From positions 124,001 through 188,000 of the forward strand of contig NZ_JAFFOB010000007.1 of the NCBI RefSeq assembly GCF_016918935.1: a stretch of 64,000 bases of DNA, given 5' to 3'. A program made the translations under genes and the position numbers. The stretch comes from Roseitranquillus sediminis (GTDB taxonomy: Bacteria; Pseudomonadota; Alphaproteobacteria; Rhodobacterales; Rhodobacteraceae). The notes under the pieces are model-generated. The model was not told the DNA's origin, did not search any database, and saw nothing but the letters and a program-made list of their open reading frames with translations. Of this stretch, positions 56,262 to 64,000 are shown piece by piece (within the stretch, counting starts at the first letter, position 1; every line of letters starts with the position of its first letter).

Positions 56262-56402
56262 TGCATCATCGATTCATCATGTCGCTTCCGAACGCCATGC
56301 CATTGGGTGCCACTCAATGCGGGACAAGCGCAAGAGTTGACGCCGCGCTGCCGGCTCTGCGAGGCAAGTCGTGACGCGCCCGCACACCGCGGGGGACCGT
56401 TC

Positions 56403-58121
56403 TCAGGCATCGAGCGGCTCCTCCGAAGCGATCTCGGGGATGTCGGTCCGCTTTGGCCGCTCGCCGCCGGTCAGGATGTCCGCCGCGCGGTCTGCCGCGT
56501 CCTGGAAAGGCTCGAGCACGACATCGGCGCCGGCGTCGTGCAGCTCGTCTGTATCGCTTCGCGAGTGCGAGGTGACGGCGATGCGGCCCCGGTAGCCGCC
56601 TGCGCGCGTCAGCTGGATCAGCGTGTTGCGGGCGTCGGCATGGCTCAGGCCCGACGGGTGCACCGGCACGGTCGAGACGATCCAGCGCGCGTGTGCCAGC
56701 GGCAGCGACGCAATGAACTCGGGATCGGTCGCGTCGCCGTATTCGGTATCGATCGCGAGCTGGCGGCAGCGCCGCACCGCGACCGGGTTGAAGTCGATGC
56801 CGAGCACGCGGACGCCCTTGTCCCTGAGCCTGACGCCCACGGCGGTGCCGAAGCGCCCGAGGCCGAAGATCAGCACGTCGTAGCTGGCGAAGGCGGGCGC
56901 GCCGCCATCTTCGGCCTCGCGCGGCGTCCCCGTGCGCTCGAAGACGCCCAGCACCGGCTCGAAGAGCGCGTAGAGGCGGTTCGAGTAGGTGATCATGTAG
57001 GTGGAGGCGGCGATGGTCACGAGCCCGACCAGCGTCACAAGGCCCAGCGCCTCGGGCGGGACGTGGCCGAGCGCCACGCCCATGGCGATGAAGATCAGGG
57101 AGAACTCGCTGATCTGCGCTACCGTCAGGCCGGCGAGGAAGCCGGTCCGCTTGCGATAGCCCAGCGCTCCCATGATCGCCAGCACGATCAGCGGGTTGCC
57201 GATCAGCACGAACGCCGAGAAGACCGCGGCGGCGGTGACGTGGCTGCCGAGCAGCGACAGGTCCAGCGTCGCGCCGAGCGCGATGAAGAAGAAGAGAAGC
57301 AGGAAGTCCCGGAGCGGCGCCAGTCGCGCCGCGATCGTTTCGCGGAACGGCGTCGAGGCGAGCGAGACGCCCGCCAGAAGGCCGCCCACCTCCTTGCCAA
57401 GGCCGACGAGGTCGCCGATGGCTGCGAACAGCGCCGCCTGCGCGATGGCGAAGATCACGAGGAGCTCCGACGCCTGCGCCAGCTTCTCGGTCAGCGGCGT
57501 CGCGACGTAGCGCACGAAGAGAATCACCAGCGCGACCAGCGCGACCCCGGACAGAAGCACCATCACGACGCCACCCGCGCCCTCCGCCTCGGCGCCGATG
57601 CCGACGGCCGAGAGCACGATCATGGCGAGAACCACGACGAGATCCTGCACGATCAGGAAGCCCAGCGCGATCTGCCCGTGCAGCGCGTCGATCTCGCGCT
57701 TGTCCGACAGCAGCTTGACGATGATGATCGTGCTCGAGAACGTCAGGGCGACCGCGACGTAGAGGCTGGTGACGTGGCCCAGCCCCAGCGCCAACCCGAT
57801 CAGGTAACCGAAGACCGAGGTGAAGGCGACCTGCCCCAGCCCGGTCAGCAGCGACACCGGCCCCAGCGAGCGTATCAGCTTCACGTCGAGCTTGATGCCC
57901 ACGAGGAACAGCAGGAGCGCAATCCCCAGCTCCGACAGCAGGTCGATCTGCTCGTCCGAGCGCACGAGGTCGAGTCCGGACGGCCCAGCCAGCAGGCCGA
58001 CCGCGATGAAGCTCACGATCAGCGGCTGGCGCAGCATCAGGCCTACGAAGCCGATGCCCGAGGCCAGCACCAGCAGCGCCGCGACCTCTGCAAAGGCGGA
58101 ATGGCTGATGATGTCGGTCAA
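56403..58121 (-). CDS. Kef-type cation:proton antiporter with TrkA-N domain
   Basis: A 572-residue CPA2-family protein. Twelve or so helices within residues 10-375, including GFLIVQDLVVVLAMI and GKEVGGLLAGVSLASTPFRETI, are followed by a soluble Rossmann (TrkA-N) domain: VLIFGLGRFGTAVGVRLRDKGVRVLGIDFNPVAV and YGDATDPEFIASLPL. This is the KefB/KefC-type plan: K+ efflux gated by a nucleotide-binding domain. No KefF/KefG partner is seen. The last C-terminal residues are acidic. It is 141 bases upstream of mrpA on the same strand, so the ion-transport genes may be coordinated. Confidence 0.92.
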   Translation of the reverse strand: MTDIISHSAFAEVAALLVLASGIGFVGLMLRQPLIVSFIAVGLLAGPSGLDLVRSDEQIDLLSELGIALLLFLVGIKLDVKLIRSLGPVSLLTGLGQVAFTSVFGYLIGLALGLGHVTSLYVAVALTFSSTIIIVKLLSDKREIDALHGQIALGFLIVQDLVVVLAMIVLSAVGIGAEAEGAGGVVMVLLSGVALVALVILFVRYVATPLTEKLAQASELLVIFAIAQAALFAAIGDLVGLGKEVGGLLAGVSLASTPFRETIAARLAPLRDFLLLFFFIALGATLDLSLLGSHVTAAAVFSAFVLIGNPLIVLAIMGALGYRKRTGFLAGLTVAQISEFSLIFIAMGVALGHVPPEALGLVTLVGLVTIAASTYMITYSNRLYALFEPVLGVFERTGTPREAEDGGAPAFASYDVLIFGLGRFGTAVGVRLRDKGVRVLGIDFNPVAVRRCRQLAIDTEYGDATDPEFIASLPLAHARWIVSTVPVHPSGLSHADARNTLIQLTRAGGYRGRIAVTSHSRSDTDELHDAGADVVLEPFQDAADRAADILTGGERPKRTDIPEIASEEPLDA

Positions 58122-58222
58122 CGATCGTTTTCCGTGGTGGCTTCAGGTGGCCTTTAACCGACACAGCATCTCCCGCGTGGCCTGCCGATGAGACCGACTG
58201 TCGCGGGGGGCCGGAGGCAGTC

Positions 58223-58242
58223 GGGGCGGCGGATGCCGCCCC
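58223..58242 (-). terminator. Hairpin after dctP
   Basis: GGGGCGGC (58223-58230) and GCCGCCCC (58235-58242) form a perfect eight-base stem with loop GGAT, starting seven bases beyond the dctP stop codon in the direction of transcription. No T run follows on either strand, so efficiency is uncertain. It may separate the TRAP operon from the Kef-type gene downstream. Confidence 0.5.
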
Positions 58243-58248
58243 TGTCGC

Positions 58249-59289
58249 TCACCCGGCGGTATAGCGGTAGGGCCGTCCCGCCTGCTGCATCGTCTCGTTG
58301 TAGTCCTTGAGGATCTGCACGACGCGTGCCTTGACCTCGGATTCCGCCGCTATCTCGTCCCAGAACTCGCGGGCGGCTCGCTCGACCTGGTCCCACTCGT
58401 CGTCGGGGATCGAAGTCAGCTCCATCTTCTCGCCGCGCACGCGCAGCGCGGCCTCGCCGCCCCAGTACCACCATTGGCGGTAGTAGTGCGAGCTGTCGAA
58501 GGTGATCCGGAGCAGCTCTTGCAAGTTCTCCGGCAGTTCGTTCCAACGGTCCATGTTGGCAAAGAACGAGCCCGCCCAGGCGCCCGAGATGTTGTTGGTG
58601 AGGAAGTAGTTCGTCACGTCCGCCCAGCCGACGGTGTAGTCCTCGGTGATCCCGGACCAGGCGACGCCGTCGAGCTCGCCGGTCTGGACCGCCACCTCGA
58701 TGTCCTCCCACGGCAGCGTCACCGGCACCACGCCGAACTGAGCGAGGAACCGCCCGGCAGTCGGGAAGGTGAAGACGCGCTTGCCCTGCAGGTCCGCCAG
58801 GCTGCGGATCGGCTCCTTGGTGGCGAAGTGGCAGGGATCCCAGGCGCCAGCCGAGATGTGCTTCACGCCAACCTTCGAGTACTCCTCGTCCCATATCTCG
58901 GCGAGACCGTACTGGTTGAAGAGCACCGGCACGTCGAGCGAGTAGCGCGAGGCAAAAGGGAAGTAGCCGCCGAACACCGTCACCTCGGTCGGCGACTGCA
59001 TCGAGTCGTCGTCCGACTGCACCGCGTCGATCGTGCCGCGCTGCATCGAGCGGAAGAGCTCGGACGTCGGCACCAGCTGGTCGGCATAGTAGAGCTCGAT
59101 CTGCATCTGGTCGCCGGCGATCCGGTTGAAGCTGTCAATCGCGGGCTTGATGACATGCTCGGCCAGCGCGGGCCCGGCGTAGGTCTGCATCCGCCAGGTG
59201 ATCGGGCTCTGACCGTGGACGGCGGGTGCGGCGAGCGCCCCGGTGCCGACCGCGGCCGCGCCGGTCAGGAACTTGCGTCTGTTGGTCAT
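58249..59289 (-). CDS. dctP: TRAP transporter solute-binding protein DctP
   Basis: A 346-residue periplasmic binding protein with a twin-arginine signal (MTNRRKFLTGAAAVGTGALAA). The mature fold shows WRMQTYAGPALAEHVIKP, QIELYYADQLVPTSELFRSMQRGTIDAVQSD and LADLQGKRVFTFPTAGRFLAQFG. The Arg that normally binds the substrate carboxylate in DctP proteins is likely in the FTFPTAGRFLAQFG segment. AAGGAGGAGG precedes the ATG, the best ribosome-binding site in the window. It captures an organic acid for the QM subunits encoded upstream. The Trp/Tyr-rich C-terminal part recalls the 2-oxo-acid/lactate-binding group. Confidence 0.93.
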   Translation of the reverse strand: MTNRRKFLTGAAAVGTGALAAPAVHGQSPITWRMQTYAGPALAEHVIKPAIDSFNRIAGDQMQIELYYADQLVPTSELFRSMQRGTIDAVQSDDDSMQSPTEVTVFGGYFPFASRYSLDVPVLFNQYGLAEIWDEEYSKVGVKHISAGAWDPCHFATKEPIRSLADLQGKRVFTFPTAGRFLAQFGVVPVTLPWEDIEVAVQTGELDGVAWSGITEDYTVGWADVTNYFLTNNISGAWAGSFFANMDRWNELPENLQELLRITFDSSHYYRQWWYWGGEAALRVRGEKMELTSIPDDEWDQVERAAREFWDEIAAESEVKARVVQILKDYNETMQQAGRPYRYTAG

Positions 59290-59312
59290 CTTCTTACCTC
59301 CTCCTTCTTGAT

Positions 59313-60635
59313 TCAGTTGCCGTAGACGTAGCCAGGCAGCCACAGGGCGATCTCGGGGAACATCATGACGATGGCGAGCGCCATGGCCATCACCGCCACG
59401 AAGGGCACGATCGAACGATAGATGTCGCCGAGCCGGATCTCGGGCGGGGCCATCGCGCGCATCAGGAAGAGGTTGTAGCCGAAGGGCGGCGTCATGTAGG
59501 CGATCTGCGTCGTGATGGTGTAGAGCACGCCGTACCAGATGAGGTCGAAGCCCATCGCGCCGACCAGCGGCACGTAGAGCGGCGCCACGATGACCAGCAT
59601 CGCGGTGTCGTCGAGGAACGTGCCCATGACGATGAAGCTGAGCTGCATCAGGATCAGGATGCCCCAGGGGCCGAGGCCGAGGGTCTCGGTGAAGAGCCCC
59701 TCGATGGCGCGGACCGCGCCGAGGCCGTCGAAGACCGCGCCGAACGACAGGGCCGCGGCGATGATCCACATGAACATGCAGGTGATGGCGAGGGTCTGGC
59801 GCACCGAGGTCTCGAACACCGCGCGGGTCATGCGGCCCTTGAGGACGGCGGCGAGGAAGGCGGTGACGGCGCCGATGGCGGAGGATTCGACGAGGCTGGT
59901 CCAGCCGTTCACGAACGGCACCATCATGGCGAAGAAGATGACGAGCGGCAGGAGGCCCGCGCGCAGCAGCCGCAGCCTTTCGGGCCAGCCGACGTCGCGT
60001 TCCGCCTCCGCGAGGGGCGGTCCGAGATGCGGCTGCAGGCGGCAGCGGAGCGCGATGTAGACGACGAAGAGCGCCGCCATCGTCAGCCCCGGGATGACGC
60101 CGGCGAGCCAGAGCTGCCCCACCGGCTGACGGGCGATCATGGCGTAGAGCACCAACACCACCGAGGGCGGGACGAGGATCCCGAGCGACGACCCTGCCTG
60201 GATCACGCCCGTCACCATGCGCTTGTCGTAGCCGCGGCGGAGCAGCTCTGGCAGGGCGATGGTGGCGCCGATCGCCATGCCGGCGACGGAGAGGCCGTTC
60301 ATCGCCGAGATCAGCACCATCAGCCCGATCGTGCCGATGGCGAGGCCGCCGCCGAGGCCCCCCATCCAGACGTGGAACATCCGGTAGAGGTCGTCGGCGA
60401 TGCGGGACTCCGACAGCACGTAGCCCATGAAGATGAACATCGGCAGGGTCAGCAGCGGATACCATGCCATCACCTTCATCAGGCCGGAGAAGGCGAAGTC
60501 CGACCCGCCGGTGCCGTAGAGCAGGATCGCCGCGGCGCTGGCGACGAAGCCGATCGCGCCGACGACGCGCTGCCCGGTCATCAGCATGACAATCATCGAC
60601 GAGAACATCAGGATCGCGATGCCCTCGTAGCTCAC
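59313..60635 (-). CDS. dctM: TRAP transporter large permease DctM
   Basis: A 440-residue membrane protein with about twelve helices. Motifs are LLTLPMFIFMGYVLSES, ISAMNGLSVAGMAIGATIALPELLRRGYDKRMVTGVIQAGSSLGILVPPSVVLVLYAMIA (the DctM signature), and QIAYMTPPFGYNLF near the end. It carries the sodium-driven transport. The start is GTG (VSYEG) overlapping the dctQ stop by four bases (60632-60635). The open frame further upstream overlaps dctQ and is not DctM. Confidence 0.95.
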   Translation of the reverse strand: MSYEGIAILMFSSMIVMLMTGQRVVGAIGFVASAAAILLYGTGGSDFAFSGLMKVMAWYPLLTLPMFIFMGYVLSESRIADDLYRMFHVWMGGLGGGLAIGTIGLMVLISAMNGLSVAGMAIGATIALPELLRRGYDKRMVTGVIQAGSSLGILVPPSVVLVLYAMIARQPVGQLWLAGVIPGLTMAALFVVYIALRCRLQPHLGPPLAEAERDVGWPERLRLLRAGLLPLVIFFAMMVPFVNGWTSLVESSAIGAVTAFLAAVLKGRMTRAVFETSVRQTLAITCMFMWIIAAALSFGAVFDGLGAVRAIEGLFTETLGLGPWGILILMQLSFIVMGTFLDDTAMLVIVAPLYVPLVGAMGFDLIWYGVLYTITTQIAYMTPPFGYNLFLMRAMAPPEIRLGDIYRSIVPFVAVMAMALAIVMMFPEIALWLPGYVYGN

Positions 60636-61153
60636 GACTTCTCCTCGACGTCGCGATGACCCGTCAGGCGCATGATGTCCTTGAAGAGCTCCGCCAGCGC
60701 CTGGCTCAGCATCAGCAGGATGCCGGCCATCATCACCACCTTGATCGGCCACATGTAGGGCCGCCAGGCGGTGCGGGTGCGCTCGCCGTACTCGATCGAG
60801 TAGCTGGTCGAGAGCCACCCGCCGTAGAACATCACGCCGAGATAGAAGAGCAGGAAGAGCACGGTGACGGCGTCGAACGCGGCCTTCTGCCGGTCGGACC
60901 ATGCGCCGTAGAGCAGGTCCATCCGCACGTTCGAACCGAGCTGGATCGAGTAGGCGCCGCCGAGCAGGAAATACGCCATCATCGTGAACTGCGCCATCTC
61001 CAGCGTCCAGAGCGACGGCAGGAAGAAGGTCTTGGAGATCGACGACCAGGCGAGGATGCCGATCATCAGGAAGATGAGGTACATCGCGAAGCGGCCGAGG
61101 CGGTAGTTAAACGCCTCCACCCGGCGCACATAGGCCTGCATGAAGGCGGTCAC
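60632..61153 (-). CDS. dctQ: TRAP transporter small permease DctQ
   Basis: About 173 residues with four helices (MYLIFLMIGILAWSSISKTFF, FTMMAYFLLGGAYSIQLGSNVRMDLLYG, FLLFYLGVMFYGGWLS, WPIKVVMMAGILLMLSQAL), the DctQ pattern. GTG at 61153 has GAGGGG five bases upstream; ATG at 61141 is an alternative. It starts the Q-M-P operon, about 196 bases after the alcohol dehydrogenase stop, a gap that contains two strong hairpins. Confidence 0.9.
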   Translation of the reverse strand: MTAFMQAYVRRVEAFNYRLGRFAMYLIFLMIGILAWSSISKTFFLPSLWTLEMAQFTMMAYFLLGGAYSIQLGSNVRMDLLYGAWSDRQKAAFDAVTVLFLLFYLGVMFYGGWLSTSYSIEYGERTRTAWRPYMWPIKVVMMAGILLMLSQALAELFKDIMRLTGHRDVEEKS

Positions 61154-61274
61154 GCCCGCCCCTCGGATCCCGTCATCGCGCCATATCGCCCCGTTCCCGC
61201 GCCAAGGGTCCGGCATCGCGCCGGGGCTGTCAATGCGCCTCGCCCGCGCAACGCGCGACCCGCGCCGCTGGGAC

Positions 61275-61346
61275 CCGGGACGGCCGCACGGCCGCTCCCG
61301 GCGCCGCGGCGAGCGGCGGCCCTTGCGGCCGCTCGAGCCGCGGCGC
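61275..61346. repeat. Two adjacent GC-rich hairpins between the alcohol dehydrogenase and dctQ genes
   Basis: First hairpin: CCGGGACGGCCG (61275-61286), two-base loop, CGGCCG, a C bulge, TCCCGG (to 61301). Second: GCGCCGCGGCGAGCGGC (61301-61317) pairs with GCCGCTC (61328-61334) and GCCGCGGCGC (61337-61346), a 17-base stem with a two-base bulge and a ten-base loop. Neither is followed by a T run. Such structures commonly stabilise or process messenger RNA and would separate the ADH/ALDH transcript from the TRAP genes. Confidence 0.6.
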
Positions 61347-61349
61347 GCC

Positions 61350-62498
61350 CTAGCCCGACGCCTCCACGAAGAGCTGCCGGACGTTGTCGCGCGTCAGGGC
61401 CACCGGGTTGCCGCCGCAAGAGGGGTCACGCATCGCCATCTCGGTCAGCGCGTCGAGCCGGTCGTCCGCCACCCCCATATCGCGCAGCGTCGCCGGGATG
61501 CCCAGATCCGCCCGCAGCCGCATCACGAAGTCGAAGAAGCCCTCGAAGCCGCCGCCGATCCTCAGGTAGTCCGCCGCGCGCGCCAGCCGGTCCTCGACCG
61601 CCGGCCGGTTCAGCCGCAGCACCGCCGGCATCACCACGGCGTTCAGCGTTCCGTGGTGCAGCCCGTACACCGCGCCCAGCGGGTGGCTCAGCGCATGGAT
61701 GGCGCCCAGCCCCTTCTGGAACGCCACCGCGCCCATGCCGCCCGCCGCCAGCATCTGCGCCCGCGCCCCAAGGTCGCTCCCGTCGCGATAGGCGCGCGGC
61801 AGGTTCTCGGCGACCAGCCGCATCCCCTCCAGCGCGATGCCGGCGCTCATCGGGTGGAAATGCGGCGAGCAATAGGCCTCGAGGCAATGCGCGAAGGCGT
61901 CCATTCCCGTCCCCGCCGTGATCGCCGGCGGCATTCCCACCGTCAGCTCGGGATCCGCGATCACCACCTTCGGCAGCATCCGCGGATGGAAGATGATCTT
62001 CTTCTCATGCGTCGCCGCGTTCGTGATGACGCTCGCCCGGCCCACCTCGGACCCCGTTCCCGCGGTCGTCGGCACTGCGATGACCGGCGCGATGGCGTCG
62101 GCGTTCGCGCGCGTCCACCAGTCGCCGACGTCCTCGAAGTCCCAGACCGGGCGCGTCTGCCCCGCCATGAAGGCCACCGCCTTGCCGAGGTCGAGCCCCG
62201 AGCCGCCGCCGAACGCGATCACGCCGTCGTGCCCGCCGTCGCGGTAGGCCGCCACGCCCGCCTCCAGGTTCGCCTCGTTCGGGTTCGGGTCCACCTCGGC
62301 AAAGAGGGCCCGGCCGAAGCCCGCCTCGTCCAGCAGGCCCAGCGCCCTCTCAGTGACCTCGAGCGTCGCCAGAACCCGGTCCGTCACCAGCAGCGGCCGC
62401 GTGATGCCGGCCTCGGCGCATGCGCCCGCAAGCTCGGCAACGCGGCCGGCGCCGAACCGGATCTGCGTGGGATAGGACCAGGTGCCGGTCAAGGTCAT
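61350..62498 (-). CDS. Iron-containing alcohol dehydrogenase
   Basis: A 382-residue group III alcohol dehydrogenase. The NAD-binding loop is FGGGSGLDLGKAVA; metal ligands are expected at Asp in IADPELTVGMP, His in TGMDAFAHCLEAY, His in GAIHALSHPLGAVYGLHHGTLNAV (two His). PTTAGTGSEVGRASVITN is a further family block. Substrate candidates include 4-hydroxybutyrate, lactaldehyde or 1,2-propanediol-type alcohols. The ATG overlaps the ALDH stop by four bases (62495-62498), so the two are coupled; together they should oxidise an alcohol to an acid. Confidence 0.92.
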   Translation of the reverse strand: MTLTGTWSYPTQIRFGAGRVAELAGACAEAGITRPLLVTDRVLATLEVTERALGLLDEAGFGRALFAEVDPNPNEANLEAGVAAYRDGGHDGVIAFGGGSGLDLGKAVAFMAGQTRPVWDFEDVGDWWTRANADAIAPVIAVPTTAGTGSEVGRASVITNAATHEKKIIFHPRMLPKVVIADPELTVGMPPAITAGTGMDAFAHCLEAYCSPHFHPMSAGIALEGMRLVAENLPRAYRDGSDLGARAQMLAAGGMGAVAFQKGLGAIHALSHPLGAVYGLHHGTLNAVVMPAVLRLNRPAVEDRLARAADYLRIGGGFEGFFDFVMRLRADLGIPATLRDMGVADDRLDALTEMAMRDPSCGGNPVALTRDNVRQLFVEASG

Positions 62499-63874
62499 GC
62501 CGTCACTCGCTTCAGGTGATATGATTTCGGCCGCGTCAGGTTGTGGAAGCCGATCACGCCCAGCGCACCGCCGCGCCCGGTCTCCTTGCACCCGGTCCAG
62601 CAGAGCGCCGGGTCGAGATAGTCTGCGCGGTTCATGAAGACGGTCCCGGTCTCCAGCCGCTCGCCCAGCGCAGCGGCGCGGTCGGTGTCGGCGGTCCAGA
62701 GCGATGCGGTCAGGCCGTAGCGGCTGTCGTTCATTAGCCGCAACGCCTCGTCGTCGCTGTCGACCGGCATGATCCCCACGACGGGGCCGAAGCTCTCGTC
62801 GCGCATCACGCTCATCTCGTGGGTCACGCCGGTCAGGATCTGCGGCGAGAGGTAGGCGCCGCCGTCGTCGGCCTGCAACCGGGGCAGGTGCGCGGTGGCG
62901 CCCGCCGCCATCGCTTCCTCGACTTGACGCCGCACCGCGTCAGCGAAGCGCCGGCTCGCCATCGGCCCCAGCGTCGTCTCCGGGTCGAGCGGATTGCCGA
63001 GCCGCAGCTTGCGCACCTCCGCCACCGCCGCCTCGACGAAGTCGTCGTAGCGCGCACGGTGGACGTAGATCCGCTCGATCCCGCAGCAGCACTGGCCTGA
63101 GTTGTACATTGCCCCGTCCATCAGCGTGACGGCCGCCGCGCCGAGGTCGGCGTCCTCCATGACATAGCCCGGGTCCTTGCCGCCGAGCTCCAGCCCCAGC
63201 GGCGTGAACGTTCCCGCCGCGGCCCGCTCGATCGCCCGGCCGCCCTCGATCGAGCCGGTGAAGTTCACGAAGTCGAACGCGCGCGCCGCGATCAGGCGCT
63301 CGGTGGTCGCGTGGTCCAGGAACACGTTGGCGAAGACGTCCTCCGGCACCCCCGCCTCGACGAAGGCGCGCACCAACCGCTCACCCGCCAGCAGAGTCTG
63401 CGTCGCGTGCTTGATCACCACTGCGTTGCCCGCGATCAGCGCAGGCGCGACCGTGTTGATCGCGGTCAAATAGGGATAATTCCAGGGCGCCACCACCAGC
63501 ACCAGCCCGTGCGGCTCGCGCCGGACCTCCCGGCGAAAGCGCTCGCTGCCCTCCACCTGCATCGGCGCGAGCGCGGTGGCGGCGATGCGGCTCACGTACT
63601 CCGTTCGCTCGCGAACCCCGCCGAACTCGCCGCCGTGGCGGACGGGACGGCCCATCATCCAAGCGAGCTCCGGCACGATCTCGTCGTTCATCGCGCCGAG
63701 CCGCTCCATGCCGTTCAGCACGAGGTCGACACGCTCGTCCATCGGGCGCGCGGCCCAGCGCCTCTGCGCGGCGCGCACCCGGCGCACCAGCGCTTCGGCC
63801 GCGTCGAACGGGAGCGCCTCGCGCTCGGCGAAGACCGAACCATCCACCGGCGAGACGCACTTGAGCATGGTCAT
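62495..63874 (-). CDS. Aldehyde dehydrogenase
   Basis: A 459-residue NAD(P)-dependent aldehyde dehydrogenase. VLVVAPWNYPYLTAINTVAPALIAGNAVVIKHATQTL is the coenzyme-binding part, LGLELGGKDPGYVMEDADL contains the general-base Glu, and NSGQCCCGIERIYVH the catalytic Cys. RESFGPVVGI (here DESFGPVVGIMPVDSDDEAL) is the late family block. Two ATGs are available; 63874 has GGAGGAG with a seven-base spacer and is chosen. It starts the leftward ALDH - ADH pair. The substrate could be succinate semialdehyde or a related short aldehyde. Confidence 0.93.
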   Translation of the reverse strand: MTMLKCVSPVDGSVFAEREALPFDAAEALVRRVRAAQRRWAARPMDERVDLVLNGMERLGAMNDEIVPELAWMMGRPVRHGGEFGGVRERTEYVSRIAATALAPMQVEGSERFRREVRREPHGLVLVVAPWNYPYLTAINTVAPALIAGNAVVIKHATQTLLAGERLVRAFVEAGVPEDVFANVFLDHATTERLIAARAFDFVNFTGSIEGGRAIERAAAGTFTPLGLELGGKDPGYVMEDADLGAAAVTLMDGAMYNSGQCCCGIERIYVHRARYDDFVEAAVAEVRKLRLGNPLDPETTLGPMASRRFADAVRRQVEEAMAAGATAHLPRLQADDGGAYLSPQILTGVTHEMSVMRDESFGPVVGIMPVDSDDEALRLMNDSRYGLTASLWTADTDRAAALGERLETGTVFMNRADYLDPALCWTGCKETGRGGALGVIGFHNLTRPKSYHLKRVTA

Positions 63875-63939
63875 CCCGAAGCTCCTCCTTTCGTTCGACT
63901 GCGATGTCGCAAATGCCTGCCGCCCGTGCAATGGCGCCG

Positions 63940-63960
63940 GCGAGACCCACCGGGTCTCGC
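63940..63960. repeat. Perfect hairpin near the right edge
   Basis: GCGAGACCC (63940-63948) and GGGTCTCGC (63952-63960) pair perfectly across ACC. It lies upstream of the aldehyde dehydrogenase gene with no T run and may end a gene outside the window, or be part of the ALDH promoter region. The 126 bases from 63875 to 64000 show no gene. Confidence 0.4.
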
Positions 63961-64000
63961 CCGCCGCGCCGAGGGCGCCTTCAGGCCCCTCCGAGGCGCG

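Noticed and set aside
56298-56312. Sigma-54-like element (TGGCAC, then GGCA on the minus strand) upstream of mrpA.
   Set aside because: The spacing between the GG and GC dinucleotides is nine bases instead of ten and the TTGC half is absent.
55062-58157. A 1031-codon open frame on the plus strand opposite mrpA and the Kef antiporter.
   Set aside because: It is extremely rich in Arg, His, Asp and Gln, has no recognisable domain and mirrors two well-conserved genes; typical of antisense frames in GC-rich DNA.

Overview
The window looks like a chromosomal segment of a high-GC alphaproteobacterium of the Rhodobacterales (Rhodobacteraceae/Roseobacter type). This rests on an ECF11 RpoE/ChrR pair closely resembling the Rhodobacter sphaeroides singlet-oxygen system, on the order rbfA - phosphodiester glycosidase - truB - DUF1643 - rpsO - pnp, on small alphaproteobacterial families (DUF3035, DUF1674, DUF2474, HspQ) and on a fused MrpA-MrpB antiporter subunit. 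There is no phage, insertion sequence, CRISPR array, rRNA or convincing tRNA. Coding density is very high: no gene-free stretch exceeds 300 bases (the longest are 33796-34047, 38183-38390 and 2346-2546), many genes overlap by ATGA or GTGA, and several convergent pairs abut or overlap at their stop codons.

Layout. 1-3751: a leftward operon (FAD amine-oxidase-like protein, DUF1365, truncated short-chain dehydrogenase) diverges from rpoE-chrR, with a TGATCC-N18-TA promoter between them. 3793-14078: a long leftward housekeeping run (rsmB, heparinase-like protein, purH, lspA, DUF3035 lipoprotein, an active/inactive M16 peptidase pair, mutL). 14129-20486: DUF1674, dapB, then the rbfA-to-pnp translation/RNA-decay block with terminators after rpsO and pnp. 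20619-25628: an SGNH hydrolase with a PLPA-type sorting tail, a small lipoprotein, a dienelactone-hydrolase-family protein and a cyanide-insensitive-type cydAB oxidase followed by a 31-residue DUF2474 gene with a TTG start. 25678-34425: small enzymes and transporters, including a 1-Cys peroxiredoxin divergent from a VOC dioxygenase with two inverted repeats between them, free methionine-R-sulfoxide reductase, thiolase and an orphan STAS/HATPase partner-switch pair. 34430-38182: a 1250-residue membrane-anchored protein that I cannot assign. 38391-48126: hspQ, AEC transporter, lytic-transglycosylase-like lipoprotein, lolA, ftsK, aminotransferase, amidase, ubiH-type monooxygenase, Trm112. 48165-50424: DMT transporter and a membrane-anchored coiled-coil protein. 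50431-58121: a complete mrpABCDEFG operon and a Kef-type antiporter. 58249-63874: a TRAP transporter (Q-M-P) beside an iron alcohol dehydrogenase and an aldehyde dehydrogenase, probably a small catabolic unit.

The gene content points to a respiring, oxidatively stressed, probably saline or alkaline lifestyle: singlet-oxygen sigma factor, peroxiredoxin, methionine sulfoxide repair, alternative quinol oxidase, Mrp and Kef antiport and a TRAP importer. The least explained parts are the 1250-residue protein, the 393-residue coiled-coil protein, the double inverted repeat at 27276-27309 and the sialyltransferase-like gene whose only visible start is CTG.
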